Below, piece by piece: positions 25,362-33,333 of a stretch of 36,715 nt of DNA. Both the position numbers and the translations under genes were made by a program. The notes beneath the pieces are model-generated. The model worked only from the letters and a program-made list of their open reading frames with translations. It did no database searches and had not been told where the DNA came from. The DNA lies in assembly GCA_024644015.1 (NCBI GenBank), contig JAHELV010000009.1:60320-97034 (forward strand). The letters are read 5' to 3'. Origin of the DNA: Nitriliruptorales bacterium. Lineage in GTDB: Bacteria > Actinomycetota > Nitriliruptoria > Euzebyales > JAHELV01. The first letter of the stretch is position 1. Every line of letters begins with the position of its first letter.

Positions 25362-25502
25362 TCCCGCGGCCCTTCGGCCTGACGTGGACGGCTCGATCAC
25401 CTCAGCCTGGCGGTGGCGGCCGATGTGCAGCGCCGCGATTGGCTCCCAACCCCGAAGCCGGATCCGTACTCGAGACATCGCACTCTGCGACGGGAGCGCG
25501 CA

Positions 25503-26873
25503 ATGCCCGTGATCGACAACATGCCGAGACGATCAGCACGTAGCGGCTCGAAGCAGTTCCGTGACCGCCGAGAGGCGGGCAGGCTGCTCGCCGAAGCGGT
25601 CGCCCGGCAGCGGTTCGACATGCCGGTCGTCCTTGCACTGCCACGTGGTGGTGTGCCGGTCGCAGCCGAGATCGCCGAGCGGCTCGACGCGCCGTTGGAC
25701 GTGCTGGTCGTGCGCAAGCTCGGTTGTCCAGGACGCCCCGAGTTCGGTATCGGCGCGATCGCCGAGGGCGACATCCGCGTGCTCAACGAGCCGGCGATCG
25801 CCCGGCTGGGGATCAGCGCCGAGCAGATCGACGCGGTGGCCGCATCGGAGACGGCCGAGCTGACACGACGGCTGGGCCGCTACCGTGGCCGGCGTCCGGC
25901 GGTCAGTGTTCGCGGACGCACCGCGATCGTGGTCGACGACGGGCTGGCGACCGGTTTCACCGCGCGCGCCGCGCTGGAAGTCGTCCGCAGGAAGGAGCCC
26001 CAGCGACTCGTGCTGGCGGTCCCCGTCGGATCAGCCGACACCGTGGCGGAGTTGCACGGCTTCGCCGACCAGGTGGTCTGCCTCCGGGCACCCGTGCGCT
26101 TCATGGCGATCGGGCAGTGGTACGCAGACTTCCGTCAGGTCACCGACGCCGAGGTGACCGGACTGCTGGAACGCCGTGCGGCTGCAGGCACCAGCGCGAC
26201 CGTCGATCCGTCAACTGACGTGGTGACAGACGAGGTGCGGATCCCCGCCGGGACGACGACGCTGCCGGGCACGCTGTCGATCCCCCGCGATCCGGTCGGC
26301 GCCGTCATCTTCGCCCACGGCAGCGGCAGCAGCCGGATGAGTCCACGCAACGTCGCGGTGGCCCGCGAGCTCAACGGCGGTGCGCTCGCGACGCTGCTGT
26401 TCGATCTGCTGGACCCCGCAGAGGCGACCGATCGCGCCAACGTGTTCGACATCGCCCTGCTCGCCGAGCGGCTCCAACACGCGACCCGCTGGCTCCAGCG
26501 ACTGCCGGCGGCACGAGGACTGCCGATCGCCTACTTCGGTGCCAGCACCGGTGCGGCCGCCGCGCTGCGCGCCGCCGCCAGCATCGGCCGCGACGTCGCA
26601 GCGGTCGTCTCACGCGGTGGTCGGCCGGACCTCGCGGCCGGACACCTGCATGCGGTCACCGCACCGACGCTGCTGATCGTCGGTGGGCGCGACACCCCGG
26701 TGATCCGCCTGAACGAGCGAGCGCGCCAGCAGCTGCGCTGCGAGAACAGCCTCGAGATCGTGCCCGGCGCCACCCACCTGTTCTCGGAACCTGGCGCAAT
26801 GGAGCGCGTCAGCGAGCTCGCGCGGGACTGGTTCTCCAGCCACCTGCCGACATCAGGGGGACCGTCCCGATAG
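25503..26873 (+). CDS. Phosphoribosyltransferase fused to dienelactone-hydrolase-like domain
   Basis: A 456-residue two-domain protein. Residues ~15-215: type I phosphoribosyltransferase, with LALPRGGVPVAAEIA, VRKLG, and the PRPP motif AIVVDDGLATGFTARAA (~141-157). Residues ~240-450: alpha/beta hydrolase with FAHGSGSSRMSPRN (oxyanion loop), YFGASTGAAAAL (Ser348), VGGRDTPVIR and GATHLFSEPGA (His). The same fusion occurs in M. tuberculosis Rv0571c, a DosR-regulon member (from memory); its reaction is not known to me. ATG at 25503 with GGGAG about seven bases before it. Sits alone downstream of a 455-base region rich in DosR-like sites. Confidence 0.9.
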   Translation: MPVIDNMPRRSARSGSKQFRDRREAGRLLAEAVARQRFDMPVVLALPRGGVPVAAEIAERLDAPLDVLVVRKLGCPGRPEFGIGAIAEGDIRVLNEPAIARLGISAEQIDAVAASETAELTRRLGRYRGRRPAVSVRGRTAIVVDDGLATGFTARAALEVVRRKEPQRLVLAVPVGSADTVAELHGFADQVVCLRAPVRFMAIGQWYADFRQVTDAEVTGLLERRAAAGTSATVDPSTDVVTDEVRIPAGTTTLPGTLSIPRDPVGAVIFAHGSGSSRMSPRNVAVARELNGGALATLLFDLLDPAEATDRANVFDIALLAERLQHATRWLQRLPAARGLPIAYFGASTGAAAALRAAASIGRDVAAVVSRGGRPDLAAGHLHAVTAPTLLIVGGRDTPVIRLNERARQQLRCENSLEIVPGATHLFSEPGAMERVSELARDWFSSHLPTSGGPSR

Positions 26874-26891
26874 CTCCACGTGGGCGGTTGT

Positions 26892-26905
26892 CAGCCGTTG
26901 GTCCC
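26892..26905 (-). promoter_or_regulatory. DosR-like box (9/11) before LiaF-like gene
   Basis: On the minus strand GGGACCAACGGCTG; the left half and WW-N-G core fit GGGACNWWNGNCCC, with two mismatches at the right end. It lies 91-104 bases before the ATG at 26996. Confidence 0.4.
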
Positions 26906-26955
26906 GTGGGCACCGGGGCGTTCGCCTCAGGCGGCCGGCGGCGGCGGATGGGAGA

Positions 26956-26965
26956 CTGACGTCAC
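26956..26965. promoter_or_regulatory. TGACGTCA palindrome, copy 1
   Basis: CTGACGTCAC, containing the 8-base palindrome TGACGTCA, 31 bases before the LiaF-like ATG. The same core recurs before the CaCA gene (28406-28415). Regulator unknown. Confidence 0.3.
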
Positions 26966-26995
26966 ACCATCGGTGTGGCGACCAGGAGGTTGACC

Positions 26996-27754
26996 ATGCT
27001 CAACAGCCGCACGCTAATGGGCGCCGTCCTCGTCGCCCTCGGTCTCGTGTTCCTTCTCGATCGTGCCAACGTGGTCGACGCCGGGACGTTGATCTCCAAC
27101 TGGTGGCCGGCTGTGCTGGTGCTCGCGGGCATCCTGGCGCTCACAGACAGGCCCAGGCGTCCGATCGCCGCCACCGTGCTCATGGTGATCGGCGTCGCGC
27201 TGCTGTCGATCACGACGGGCCTGCTCGGCGCCGAGGCGCTCTCGGTGCTCGGGCCAGTCGCGCTCATTGCACTCGGCCTGTGGTTCGTCACCGGCCGCAG
27301 GCTTCCGCACTCGGTCGTCGACAGCGGTGACGCGGTCAGCGTGACCGCGATGTTCTCCGGCCAGGAGCTGGCGAACACCTCGCCGCAGTTCGAGGGCGGC
27401 ACACTCACCGGGATCTTCGGCGGCGTGGAACTGGACCTGCTGTACGCACAGCCCGCGCCGGATGCGGAGCTGAATGCCACCGCGTTGTTCGGCGGCGTCG
27501 AGATCACCGTTCCCGACGACTGGTGCGTCACCATCGACGGCCCGGCGATCTTTGGTGGCTTCGAAAACAGCTCGAGGGCGTCGACGCCCGGTGCTCCGAC
27601 GTTGAAGGTCCGCGCACTCGCGATGTTCGGCGCCGTGGAGATCAAGACGGCGCGGCGTCCCGCCGACGCCACGATCCCGGTGTCGACGCCCGCGGGATCG
27701 GCTGAGGCGAGCGGAGGGCGACATGCCCAACGGAGCGATGCTGTGGTTCGATGA
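26996..27754 (+). CDS. LiaF-like membrane protein (cell-wall stress family)
   Basis: A 252-residue protein with an N-terminal membrane part of about four short helices (LiaI/LiaF-TM-like: MGAVLVALGLVFLLDRANV, SNWWPAVLVLAGILAL, the two repeats each ending in a Trp or Arg-rich turn) and a C-terminal beta-rich domain with repeating FGG motifs (GIFGGVELDLLY, ALFGGVEITVPDDW, AIFGGFEN, AMFGAVEIKTA), as in the DUF2154/LiaF C-terminal domain. In Bacillus, LiaF inhibits the LiaSR envelope-stress system; no LiaSR-type genes are seen here. ATG at 26996 with AGGAGG six bases before it. Its 3' end overlaps the next gene by 32 bases. Confidence 0.85.
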   Translation: MLNSRTLMGAVLVALGLVFLLDRANVVDAGTLISNWWPAVLVLAGILALTDRPRRPIAATVLMVIGVALLSITTGLLGAEALSVLGPVALIALGLWFVTGRRLPHSVVDSGDAVSVTAMFSGQELANTSPQFEGGTLTGIFGGVELDLLYAQPAPDAELNATALFGGVEITVPDDWCVTIDGPAIFGGFENSSRASTPGAPTLKVRALAMFGAVEIKTARRPADATIPVSTPAGSAEASGGRHAQRSDAVVR

Positions 27755-28358
27755 TCGTGCCGGCGAAGGCAGGATCGTGGCGTCCGGACGTCAGTACCCT
27801 GTCCACGAACGCGATGTCGAACCCCGCGCCCGTGCCACCGGGGCCCGCGTCCACTTCGACGTCAAGCGCGTCGACGGCGTGCCCACGGCGGTGCGCGTGC
27901 AATCCAGGCCCGGTACGCGAACCACGACGAGACAGCGTCGGTTCGGTGATCTGACCGGCGCCGCCAGACCCGAGGAGAAGGGCCGCGCGGCGCGGACCCA
28001 CCAGCACGGCGATATCGACCCGCTGTACTCCGGGCAACCCGTCGCCCTCGTTCGCCACTGGATCGCGGCGGCCGACAGCGGACACATGGACTCGCTCCTG
28101 CCGCTGTACGCACCCGACGCGGTGCTGCACACCCCGACCGGCGACCACCACGGACGCGTGGCAATCCGCGCGTTTCTGCTCGACTCCGGGTTGCTCACCC
28201 GCGGCTGGAGCGCCAGGCCGATCAGCGCGCCCGAAGGCGTGTCGGCGGTGCGCACCACGGATGCACCCGACGCGGGGCGTACCGCCCGGTTCCGCATCGC
28301 ACATGGACAGATCGCCGAGCAGTGGGACGAACCAGCGCGGGACACGAGCCCGCGCTGA
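27723..28358 (+). CDS. Cold-shock-like domain fused to SnoaL/NTF2-like domain
   Basis: A 211-residue soluble protein. Residues ~5-62 resemble a cold-shock domain: MLWFDDRAGEGRIVASGRQ, then GARVHFDVKRVDGVPTAVRVQ, with the usual aromatic-plus-Gly spacing but no clear RNP1 KGFGFI. Residues ~105-200 are a SnoaL-like NTF2 fold: ALVRHWIAAADSGHMDSLLPLYAPDAVLHTPTGDHHGRVAIRAFL. The family has many roles, from ligand binding to isomerases; the combination with a nucleic-acid-binding-like fold is unusual. ATG with GGAGGG five bases before it; overlaps the LiaF-like gene by 32 bases, so the two are probably co-translated. The cold-shock assignment is tentative. Confidence 0.7.
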   Translation: MPNGAMLWFDDRAGEGRIVASGRQYPVHERDVEPRARATGARVHFDVKRVDGVPTAVRVQSRPGTRTTTRQRRFGDLTGAARPEEKGRAARTHQHGDIDPLYSGQPVALVRHWIAAADSGHMDSLLPLYAPDAVLHTPTGDHHGRVAIRAFLLDSGLLTRGWSARPISAPEGVSAVRTTDAPDAGRTARFRIAHGQIAEQWDEPARDTSPR

Positions 28359-28405
28359 CCCGCGACGCCACGTCGCCGTGGCGGCCACACGCGGCAGACG
28401 ATGTC

Positions 28406-28415
28406 GTGACGTCAC
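28406..28415. promoter_or_regulatory. TGACGTCA palindrome, copy 2 (GTGACGTCAC)
   Basis: A perfect 10-base palindrome about 90 bases before the CaCA antiporter start, sharing TGACGTCA with the site at 26956-26965. A regulator of the pair of transcription units is possible; chance cannot be excluded for a sequence this short. Confidence 0.35.
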
Positions 28416-28496
28416 CTGGATCGTGCGGGCCCCAACAATGCGGACAGCCGGGGACTCCCGTGGAACACGGACGGCGCGGCTGTCATAGTGCCTCCG

Positions 28497-29486
28497 ATGA
28501 CCGACCTCGCACTCGGGCAGTGGATCGTCGTGTTCGTCGTCGCGGCCACACCGCTGGCGCTGGCGGGTGTCGAGCTGGCGAGGTCGGCCGACCGTCTTGC
28601 GGCGCTCACACACATCGACAGGCTGTTCATCGGCATGTCACTGGTGGCCGGGGTCACGTCGCTACCCGAGATCGTCACCGTCACCGCAGCCGCGGCGGGG
28701 GGCGCCGAGCAGCTCGCGTTGGGTGGGCTGTTTGGTAGCAGCATGGCGAACATGGCGATCCTGGCGCTGCTCGACCTCATCCACCGCGGGCGCTTCTGGC
28801 CACAGATCGAGCTGCGCAACGCGCGCACGGCAGCGATAGCGATCGGCCTCACGGCGCTGACCCTCACGGGGATGGTCGCCGTGTCGGTCCCGACAGTCGG
28901 CCGGGTCGGGCTGGGCACCATCGCGATCGCTGCGGCGTACGTCGTCGCAGCGGCATGGGTGCACCGCTCGCCGATGCCGGGCGGCCCAGCCCCGCCGTCG
29001 ATCGACGGCAGCAGCGGTGCGGGCCTGCGCGGCACACTTGTGCGGCTGGGCGTCGCAGCGGTGGTGATCCTGATCAGCGGGCCGGTCGTGGCGGCCGCCG
29101 CCGACGGCGTCGTGCAGACCTCAGGACTGGGCGCCACGTTCATTGGCGTCGTCCTGCTTGCCGCGGCGACGTCACTACCCGAACTCATCGTGTCGCTGAC
29201 CGCCGTGCGGCTCGGTGCATTCGACGTCGCGGTCGGGAACCTCTTCGGGAGCAACGCATTGAACATGGTGGTCGTGTTGCCGGTGGACATCGCGACCGTC
29301 GAACCCGTCCTGGAGAGCACGGCACCGTCGGTCGCCGTCGCTGCCGTGGCGGCCGTCGGGCTGATGGCCATGGCGCTCGCAGCGATCGTCACCGAGGAAC
29401 CGACGAGCGCGCGCCGCCTCGAACCCGATGCCCTCGCCGTGCTGATCGCCTACGGCGCGGCTCTCGCGCTCGTGTGGTTCAACTGA
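28497..29486 (+). CDS. Sodium/calcium (CaCA family) antiporter
   Basis: A 329-residue membrane antiporter with about ten helices and the two inverted alpha-repeats: GVTSLPEIVT with GGLFGSSMANMAIL (Glu58), and AATSLPELIVSLTAVRLGAFDVAVGNLFGSNALNMVV (Glu229), which together form the cation site. It should exchange Ca2+ or a related cation for Na+ or H+. I chose ATG 28497; a GTG at 28488 is the alternative. Neither has a ribosome site, and a CATAGT hexamer ends only seven bases before the ATG, so a leaderless message is likely. The stop overlaps the convergent DUF1918 gene by eight bases. The fragment at 2-328 is a distant relative. Confidence 0.9.
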   Translation: MTDLALGQWIVVFVVAATPLALAGVELARSADRLAALTHIDRLFIGMSLVAGVTSLPEIVTVTAAAAGGAEQLALGGLFGSSMANMAILALLDLIHRGRFWPQIELRNARTAAIAIGLTALTLTGMVAVSVPTVGRVGLGTIAIAAAYVVAAAWVHRSPMPGGPAPPSIDGSSGAGLRGTLVRLGVAAVVILISGPVVAAAADGVVQTSGLGATFIGVVLLAAATSLPELIVSLTAVRLGAFDVAVGNLFGSNALNMVVVLPVDIATVEPVLESTAPSVAVAAVAAVGLMAMALAAIVTEEPTSARRLEPDALAVLIAYGAALALVWFN

Positions 29487-29700
29487 CCTTGTCGTTCGCC
29501 TCGTCGCCGAGGCGCTGCACGAACGCATCGGACCCGGGGATCAGGTACCCGACGCGGCCGTCGTCGGCCCAACGGACGATGTAGGGCGGCATGCCGTTGT
29601 CGCCCCTGACCTCGAGGATCTCGGCGTCACGGTCGGGCTCACCCACCCGGTGCCGCCTGATCACCAGCCGATCACCCGGTCGCGCATGCAGTGTCTTCAT
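29479..29700 (-). CDS. DUF1918 protein (Rv0569-like)
   Basis: A 73-residue protein made of one DUF1918 domain, a small SH3-like beta barrel: MKTLHARPGDRLVIRRHRVGEPDRD, then AEILEVRGDNGMPPYIVRWADDGRVGYLIPGSDAFV. It follows the family pattern GDxLVIxG...EVRxxxGxPPYxVRWxxxxHxxxxxPGxDA closely. M. tuberculosis Rv0569 is a DosR-induced member thought to bind DNA (from memory). ATG at 29700 with GGGAG seven bases before it. A 10/11 DosR-like box lies about 105 bases upstream. It is probably a single-gene unit, starting 123 bases after the stop of the hydrogenase operon. Confidence 0.9.
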   Translation of the reverse strand: MKTLHARPGDRLVIRRHRVGEPDRDAEILEVRGDNGMPPYIVRWADDGRVGYLIPGSDAFVQRLGDEANDKVS

Positions 29701-29802
29701 CGCAGACTCCCTGTTCTGCCCATGGTTCCCACTCTTGCCACCGGGCCACACCGGGACAGAGCCCATTTGCCCGTCGTGATGGGGACCTATACGGCCGAGA
29801 CG

Positions 29803-29816
29803 GTGCCGAACGTCCC
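29803..29816 (-). promoter_or_regulatory. DosR-like box (10/11) before DUF1918 gene
   Basis: On the minus strand GGGACGTTCGGCAC, one mismatch from GGGACNWWNGNCCC. It starts seven bases after the last hydrogenase operon gene and 103 bases before the DUF1918 ATG. A minus-strand TATAGG at 29791-29786 could be the -10 element, putting the box around -30. Confidence 0.55.
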
Positions 29817-29822
29817 TCGACG

Positions 29823-30596
29823 CTACGCCAGCAGGGCAACCGGCGTGGGAGGCGGCGTGCTGTTGACCACGTCGAGCTGCCGAGCAGTGATGTGTCGCAG
29901 CGACGCTGCCGCGCGCGGCGTCAGCCGTTCGCACACCCAGTTCCAGTGGAGCGACACGACGTCTCCGGGCCGCAGATCATCGACGAACCCGTAGCCGTCG
30001 TTCGCCGTGACGAACGACGCCGGTGCGGGCGGCCCCAACGCCAGGCTGGCGCCGTCCCACGTCAGCGGTCGGGTGCGCACGACCGCGCGGTCGGCCGACG
30101 CGGTGACCACCCGGCCCCAGCTGATGCGACAGCGATCGAGCACGCGCAACGGTTCGTCGATCGCCACCCGCCGGAGCAGCCCGACCCACGGGTACACCGA
30201 GAACACGTGGAAGGCGTGGTGCGGTGCCGCGCCGGCCGGCAGCGTGTCGGTCAGCGCCGACAGGTCCCGGCCGAGCCGCGCCGCGAACCGCTCGGTCAAC
30301 GCGGCACGGAGCACGCGGGGTGGGACGGCGTCGAGCAGCCGGTTGCCGATCCAGTAGGCCTCGACCACCCGCTCGTCGAGCGGGTCCGCGATACGGTTGG
30401 CGGCCGCGATCAGCTGCAGGTACGGCCAGGCGCCTTCGAACGCGGACGCCAGGTGGCGCAGGTCGCCGTCGCTGTCGCCTGTGGCCGCCTGCTCCAGCAG
30501 TCCGCGGGCGTCCGGCGGCCCGCAGTGGCCGAGCGCATTCGGAGCATAGGCGTAGCGCGCGAACCGCACGGCGCCCGCGTCGGCGCCACCGGTCAT
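29823..30596 (-). CDS. Hydrogenase-associated protein, DUF6390-like
   Basis: A 257-residue soluble protein, last of the hydrogenase operon. It begins VRFARYAYAPNALGHCGPPDARGLLEQA and includes FEGAWPYLQLIAAANRIADPLDERVVEAYWIGNRLL, HHAFHVFSVYPWVGLLR and LHWNWVCERLTPRAAASL. I recognise it as the DUF6390 family (name from memory), which is found with [NiFe]-hydrogenase genes and has no known function; the conserved His, Trp and Cys residues could serve in maturation. The ATG at 30596 overlaps the HypC stop by four bases (ATGA), which fixes the start. Confidence 0.75.
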   Translation of the reverse strand: MTGGADAGAVRFARYAYAPNALGHCGPPDARGLLEQAATGDSDGDLRHLASAFEGAWPYLQLIAAANRIADPLDERVVEAYWIGNRLLDAVPPRVLRAALTERFAARLGRDLSALTDTLPAGAAPHHAFHVFSVYPWVGLLRRVAIDEPLRVLDRCRISWGRVVTASADRAVVRTRPLTWDGASLALGPPAPASFVTANDGYGFVDDLRPGDVVSLHWNWVCERLTPRAAASLRHITARQLDVVNSTPPPTPVALLA

Positions 30597-30769
30597 GGGT
30601 GGGCCGCCAGCAGCTCGACGACGTAGCCGCAGTGCACCAGCACCTGATCCCCCGCGGCGACGTCCGGGCGGAACAGCAGGCAGACGGCCGCGCCGTCGTC
30701 CAGCTCGGCCATCGGGACGCTGTCGTCGTCGAACACCCGCGCGACCGTCGCCCGCGCTCCCAGGCACAT
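30593..30769 (-). CDS. hypC: HypC/HupF-family hydrogenase maturation chaperone
   Basis: A 58-residue protein easily missed for its size. It begins [15 protein letters not shown], with the invariant Cys2 that in HypC binds the Fe(CN)2CO precursor and the large subunit, and contains VAAGDQVLVHCGYVVELL, equal to the family's GDYVLVHxGxAI(S/E)xI. It shares one base with the stop of the protease gene upstream (TGATG) and four with the gene downstream (ATGA). HypC is shorter than most (70-90 residues), losing the C-terminal helix. The other maturation genes (hypA, hypB, hypD, hypE, hypF) are not in the window. Confidence 0.88.
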   Translation of the reverse strand: MCLGARATVARVFDDDSVPMAELDDGAAVCLLFRPDVAAGDQVLVHCGYVVELLAAHP

Positions 30770-31239
30770 CACGGCGCCCCGACGCGGGGGCCGACCGCAG
30801 CCTCGGCGGCGACCCGTTCGGCGGTCGGCACGACCGCGTCGAGCACCGCAGGCGTCATGGGCTCGCCGACCTCGAAGCGGGCGCCGACGACGCCGTACAC
30901 GACCAGTGTGCGCGGCAGCCTGCCGAGCGCACGGGCGAGCTCGACCGCATCACACAGCGAGGTGTCGTGTGAGCCACCACCGGGGCGGCCCGCGAGCGGC
31001 TGGGCGTGCGCGTCGAATCGCCGGATCGCGCCCGGCTGCGCGTCGGCGCGCAGCGCGTCCACGACGACCACGCGGTCATCGGCGCTCCACAGTGACAGCA
31101 GCCGCAACGGGGAACCCTCGACCGCGCGCACCGCGGAGATGCCGTGGGGCCGGGCGCGCGCCACGCGGTCGGCGACCAGCAGGCCCACCGCGTCGTCGCC
31201 GCGGTCAGGATGGCCGAGCCCGAACACCACCGTCGTCAC
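30769..31239 (-). CDS. Hydrogenase maturation protease (HycI/HyaD family)
   Basis: A 156-residue peptidase that trims the C-terminus of the hydrogenase large subunit after nickel insertion. Motifs: [22 protein letters not shown] (family GxGNxxxxDDGxG; the usual Asn is His here), [14 protein letters not shown] with the second nickel-binding Asp, and [20 protein letters not shown] with the binding His. GTG start at 31239 overlaps the large-subunit stop by four bases (GTGA), so it is translated right after its substrate. Stop shares a base with hypC. It should release the nine-residue tail that follows DPCISCATH. Confidence 0.9.
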   Translation of the reverse strand: MTTVVFGLGHPDRGDDAVGLLVADRVARARPHGISAVRAVEGSPLRLLSLWSADDRVVVVDALRADAQPGAIRRFDAHAQPLAGRPGGGSHDTSLCDAVELARALGRLPRTLVVYGVVGARFEVGEPMTPAVLDAVVPTAERVAAEAAVGPRVGAP

Positions 31240-32540
31240 GACCGTTCCACCGTCAGGTCCAGGAAATGCGTGGCGCACGAGATGCACGGGTCGTAGTTGC
31301 GGATCGCCTGTTCGCACGCCCACTGCAGCTCGTCGTCGGGCAGCGTCACACGTGCCTGTACGAAGTCGGCGAGGTCCTCCTCGATCGACCGCTGGTTCTG
31401 CGAGGTCGGCGGCACGATCACGGCGTCGGTCAACAGGCCGTCGGCGGCGATGGTGTAGCGGTGGTACAGGATCCCACGCGGGGCCTCGGTGCAGCCGTGC
31501 CCGGTGGCCGCACGCGGTTCGATGGGCACGAACGGGCGGGATGGACGCTCGTAGTCGTCGAGCAGGCGCAGCGCCTCGTCGATGGCGTACAGCGTCTCGA
31601 CGCTGCGGACCACGATGCTCTGGAACGGGTTGCGGCAGTCGGGGCCGACCCCGGCCGCCTCGGCAGCCTCGCGGGCGACCGGCGAGAGCCGGTCGTAGTT
31701 GAGCGCGAACCGGGCCAACGGACCGACCGCGAAGGTGGTGCCACCGTCGAGCTCGGCGTGCAGCGCGTTCGAGTGGGGCGCGTGGCGCTCGGTGACGTGG
31801 TTGCTGAACTCGGCCACCGGGATGTCCAGACCAGCTGTGGACACCAGCCGTCCGCGTTCGATGGCGTAGCGGTCGGGTTCCGACAGCGCGACCATGACGA
31901 CGTCCTGCGTGAAGTCCGGGAAGTCGAACCCCGCGGTCCAGCGGACGGTCTCGAGCGCGTCATCACGCGCCCGCTCGAGCTGCCCGCGCAGCGTGTGCAG
32001 CTCACGGCGGGTGGGCGTCCGGTAGAAACCGCCCACGCGGACGTTGACTGGGTGGCTCTCACGTCCGCCGATCAGTGTCAGCAGGTCGGTGCCCGCCTCT
32101 CGCAGTCGCAGCCCCCGCTCCACGACCGCGCGGTGGTCGCGGGCCATCTCGATGGCGCTGTCGTAGCCGAGGAAGTCGGGGGCGTGCAGCAGATAGACGT
32201 GCAGCACGTGGCTGGAGATCCACTCACCGCAGTAGAGCAGCCGGCGCAACGCCTGCAGCGGCTCGTCGATCGTGGCGCCACAGGCGTCCTCGAGCGCCTG
32301 GCAGGCGCTCATCTGATAGGCGATCGGGCAGATGCCGCAGATCCGCGCGGTGATGTCCGGCGGCTCCGTCCAGTCACGGCCACGCAGCAGCGCCTCGAAG
32401 AACCTGGGTGGCTCGTAGATCCGCAACTGGACGTCGGTGACCTGCCCCTCGTGGACACGGACGGTCATGGCGCCCTCGCCCTCGACGCGGGCGAGCGCCT
32501 CGACCGACAGGGTGCGGCTCCAGCCGTCAGGGTGTGTCAT
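31236..32540 (-). CDS. Group 3b [NiFe]-hydrogenase large (catalytic) subunit
   Basis: A 434-residue catalytic subunit that splits or makes H2 at a NiFe(CN)2CO centre. The four metal-ligand cysteines are present: RICGICP (Cys68, Cys71) and DPCISCATH (Cys419, Cys422). The nine residues after His425 (FLDLTVERS) are the tail to be removed by the protease. The L1 and L2 motifs and the partner subunits fit group 3b, the cytoplasmic NADP(H)-linked sulfhydrogenase type. Start at 32540 ([23 protein letters not shown]) overlaps the small-subunit end by 14 bases. Such enzymes recycle reductant as H2 in fermentation or hypoxia and often tolerate oxygen. Confidence 0.93.
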   Translation of the reverse strand: MTHPDGWSRTLSVEALARVEGEGAMTVRVHEGQVTDVQLRIYEPPRFFEALLRGRDWTEPPDITARICGICPIAYQMSACQALEDACGATIDEPLQALRRLLYCGEWISSHVLHVYLLHAPDFLGYDSAIEMARDHRAVVERGLRLREAGTDLLTLIGGRESHPVNVRVGGFYRTPTRRELHTLRGQLERARDDALETVRWTAGFDFPDFTQDVVMVALSEPDRYAIERGRLVSTAGLDIPVAEFSNHVTERHAPHSNALHAELDGGTTFAVGPLARFALNYDRLSPVAREAAEAAGVGPDCRNPFQSIVVRSVETLYAIDEALRLLDDYERPSRPFVPIEPRAATGHGCTEAPRGILYHRYTIAADGLLTDAVIVPPTSQNQRSIEEDLADFVQARVTLPDDELQWACEQAIRNYDPCISCATHFLDLTVERS

Positions 32541-33333
32541 GGTCCACCTGCTCGTCCTGGCGCCGGCTCTCGTCCCGGAACTCCGGCGCGTTCGCGTTGA
32601 AGGTTCGCAGCATGCGGACGCGGCTGCCGGCGTCGACGCCGAGCACGTCGCCCCACCAGTCCATCAGCGACGCCGCGTTGGCCGTCTCGGCGGGGCCGAA
32701 GCAGCCGTAGCAGCCGCGGTCGTAGGCGGGGCACAGTGCGCCGCAACCCGCCTGCGTGATGGGCCCGAGGCACGGCGTCCCGTGGGCGACCATCACACAG
32801 ACGGTGCCTCGCCGCTTGCACTCGCCGCACACGCTCGAGGGCGCCACCGAGGGGCGCCGGCCGTCGAGGAATGCTGTGACGACCTCGGTGAGCTGCGTAA
32901 TCGAGATCGGACAGCCACGCAGCTCGAAGTCGACCGTGACGTGGTCGGCGATACCGGTCGACTTCGCGAGGGTGTCGATGTAGTCGGGTCGTGCGTAGAC
33001 GATCGACGTGAAGGCGTCGATGTCGGCGAAGTTGCGCAGCGCCTGGATGCCTCCTGACGTCGCGCACGCGCCGATCGTCACCAGCGTCTTGGACTGCGCA
33101 CGGATCTCGCGGATGCGGCGGGCGTCGTCGGGTGTGGTGACGGAGCCTTCGACCAATGACAGGTCATATGGTCCCTCGGCCCTGCTGCCGCTCGCTTCGA
33201 GGAAGAACGCGACGTCGATCCGCTCGGTCAGGGTCAGCAGACGGTCGGCGAGGCTCAACACCTCCAGCTGGCAGCCGTCACAGGATGCGAACTTCCACAC
33301 GGCCAGTGTCGGACGTTCCGCTGTGACGCTCAT
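32527..33333 (-). CDS. Group 3b [NiFe]-hydrogenase small subunit
   Basis: A 268-residue electron-transfer subunit carrying iron-sulfur clusters. [16 protein letters not shown] (proximal cluster CxxC), [20 protein letters not shown], then a Cys-rich C-terminus: [43 protein letters not shown], enough for three [4Fe-4S] clusters as in P. furiosus HydD. No twin-arginine signal, so cytoplasmic. ATG at 33333 overlaps the gamma-subunit stop by four bases (ATGA), which decides the start against the longer open frame. Confidence 0.92.
   Translation of the reverse strand: MSVTAERPTLAVWKFASCDGCQLEVLSLADRLLTLTERIDVAFFLEASGSRAEGPYDLSLVEGSVTTPDDARRIREIRAQSKTLVTIGACATSGGIQALRNFADIDAFTSIVYARPDYIDTLAKSTGIADHVTVDFELRGCPISITQLTEVVTAFLDGRRPSVAPSSVCGECKRRGTVCVMVAHGTPCLGPITQAGCGALCPAYDRGCYGCFGPAETANAASLMDWWGDVLGVDAGSRVRMLRTFNANAPEFRDESRRQDEQVDHDTP

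Larger units (their letters stand above)
25048..25502. other. 455-base gap with strong regulatory sites and no clear gene
   Basis: No open frame here looks coding. It holds a perfect DosR-like box (25056-25069), a weak second box 30 bases further (GGGCCCTGTGCGCC, 25086-25099), a TACGAT hexamer at 25120-25125 that could be a -10 element, a CGAGGA...TCCTCG repeat (25168-25189), a tight CGATCCCC/GGGGATCG hairpin (25267-25284) and GGGAC-N7-GTCCC (25345-25361). This is more structure than a plain spacer needs and may be a long leader or a small RNA gene. Confidence 0.5.

Noticed and set aside
25106-25543. Open frame through the 455-base gap (MMSESTILGSTGM...)
   Set aside because: Composition is Arg/Pro/Ser-rich like chance frames, it has no ribosome site and it overlaps the start of the fusion gene in another frame.
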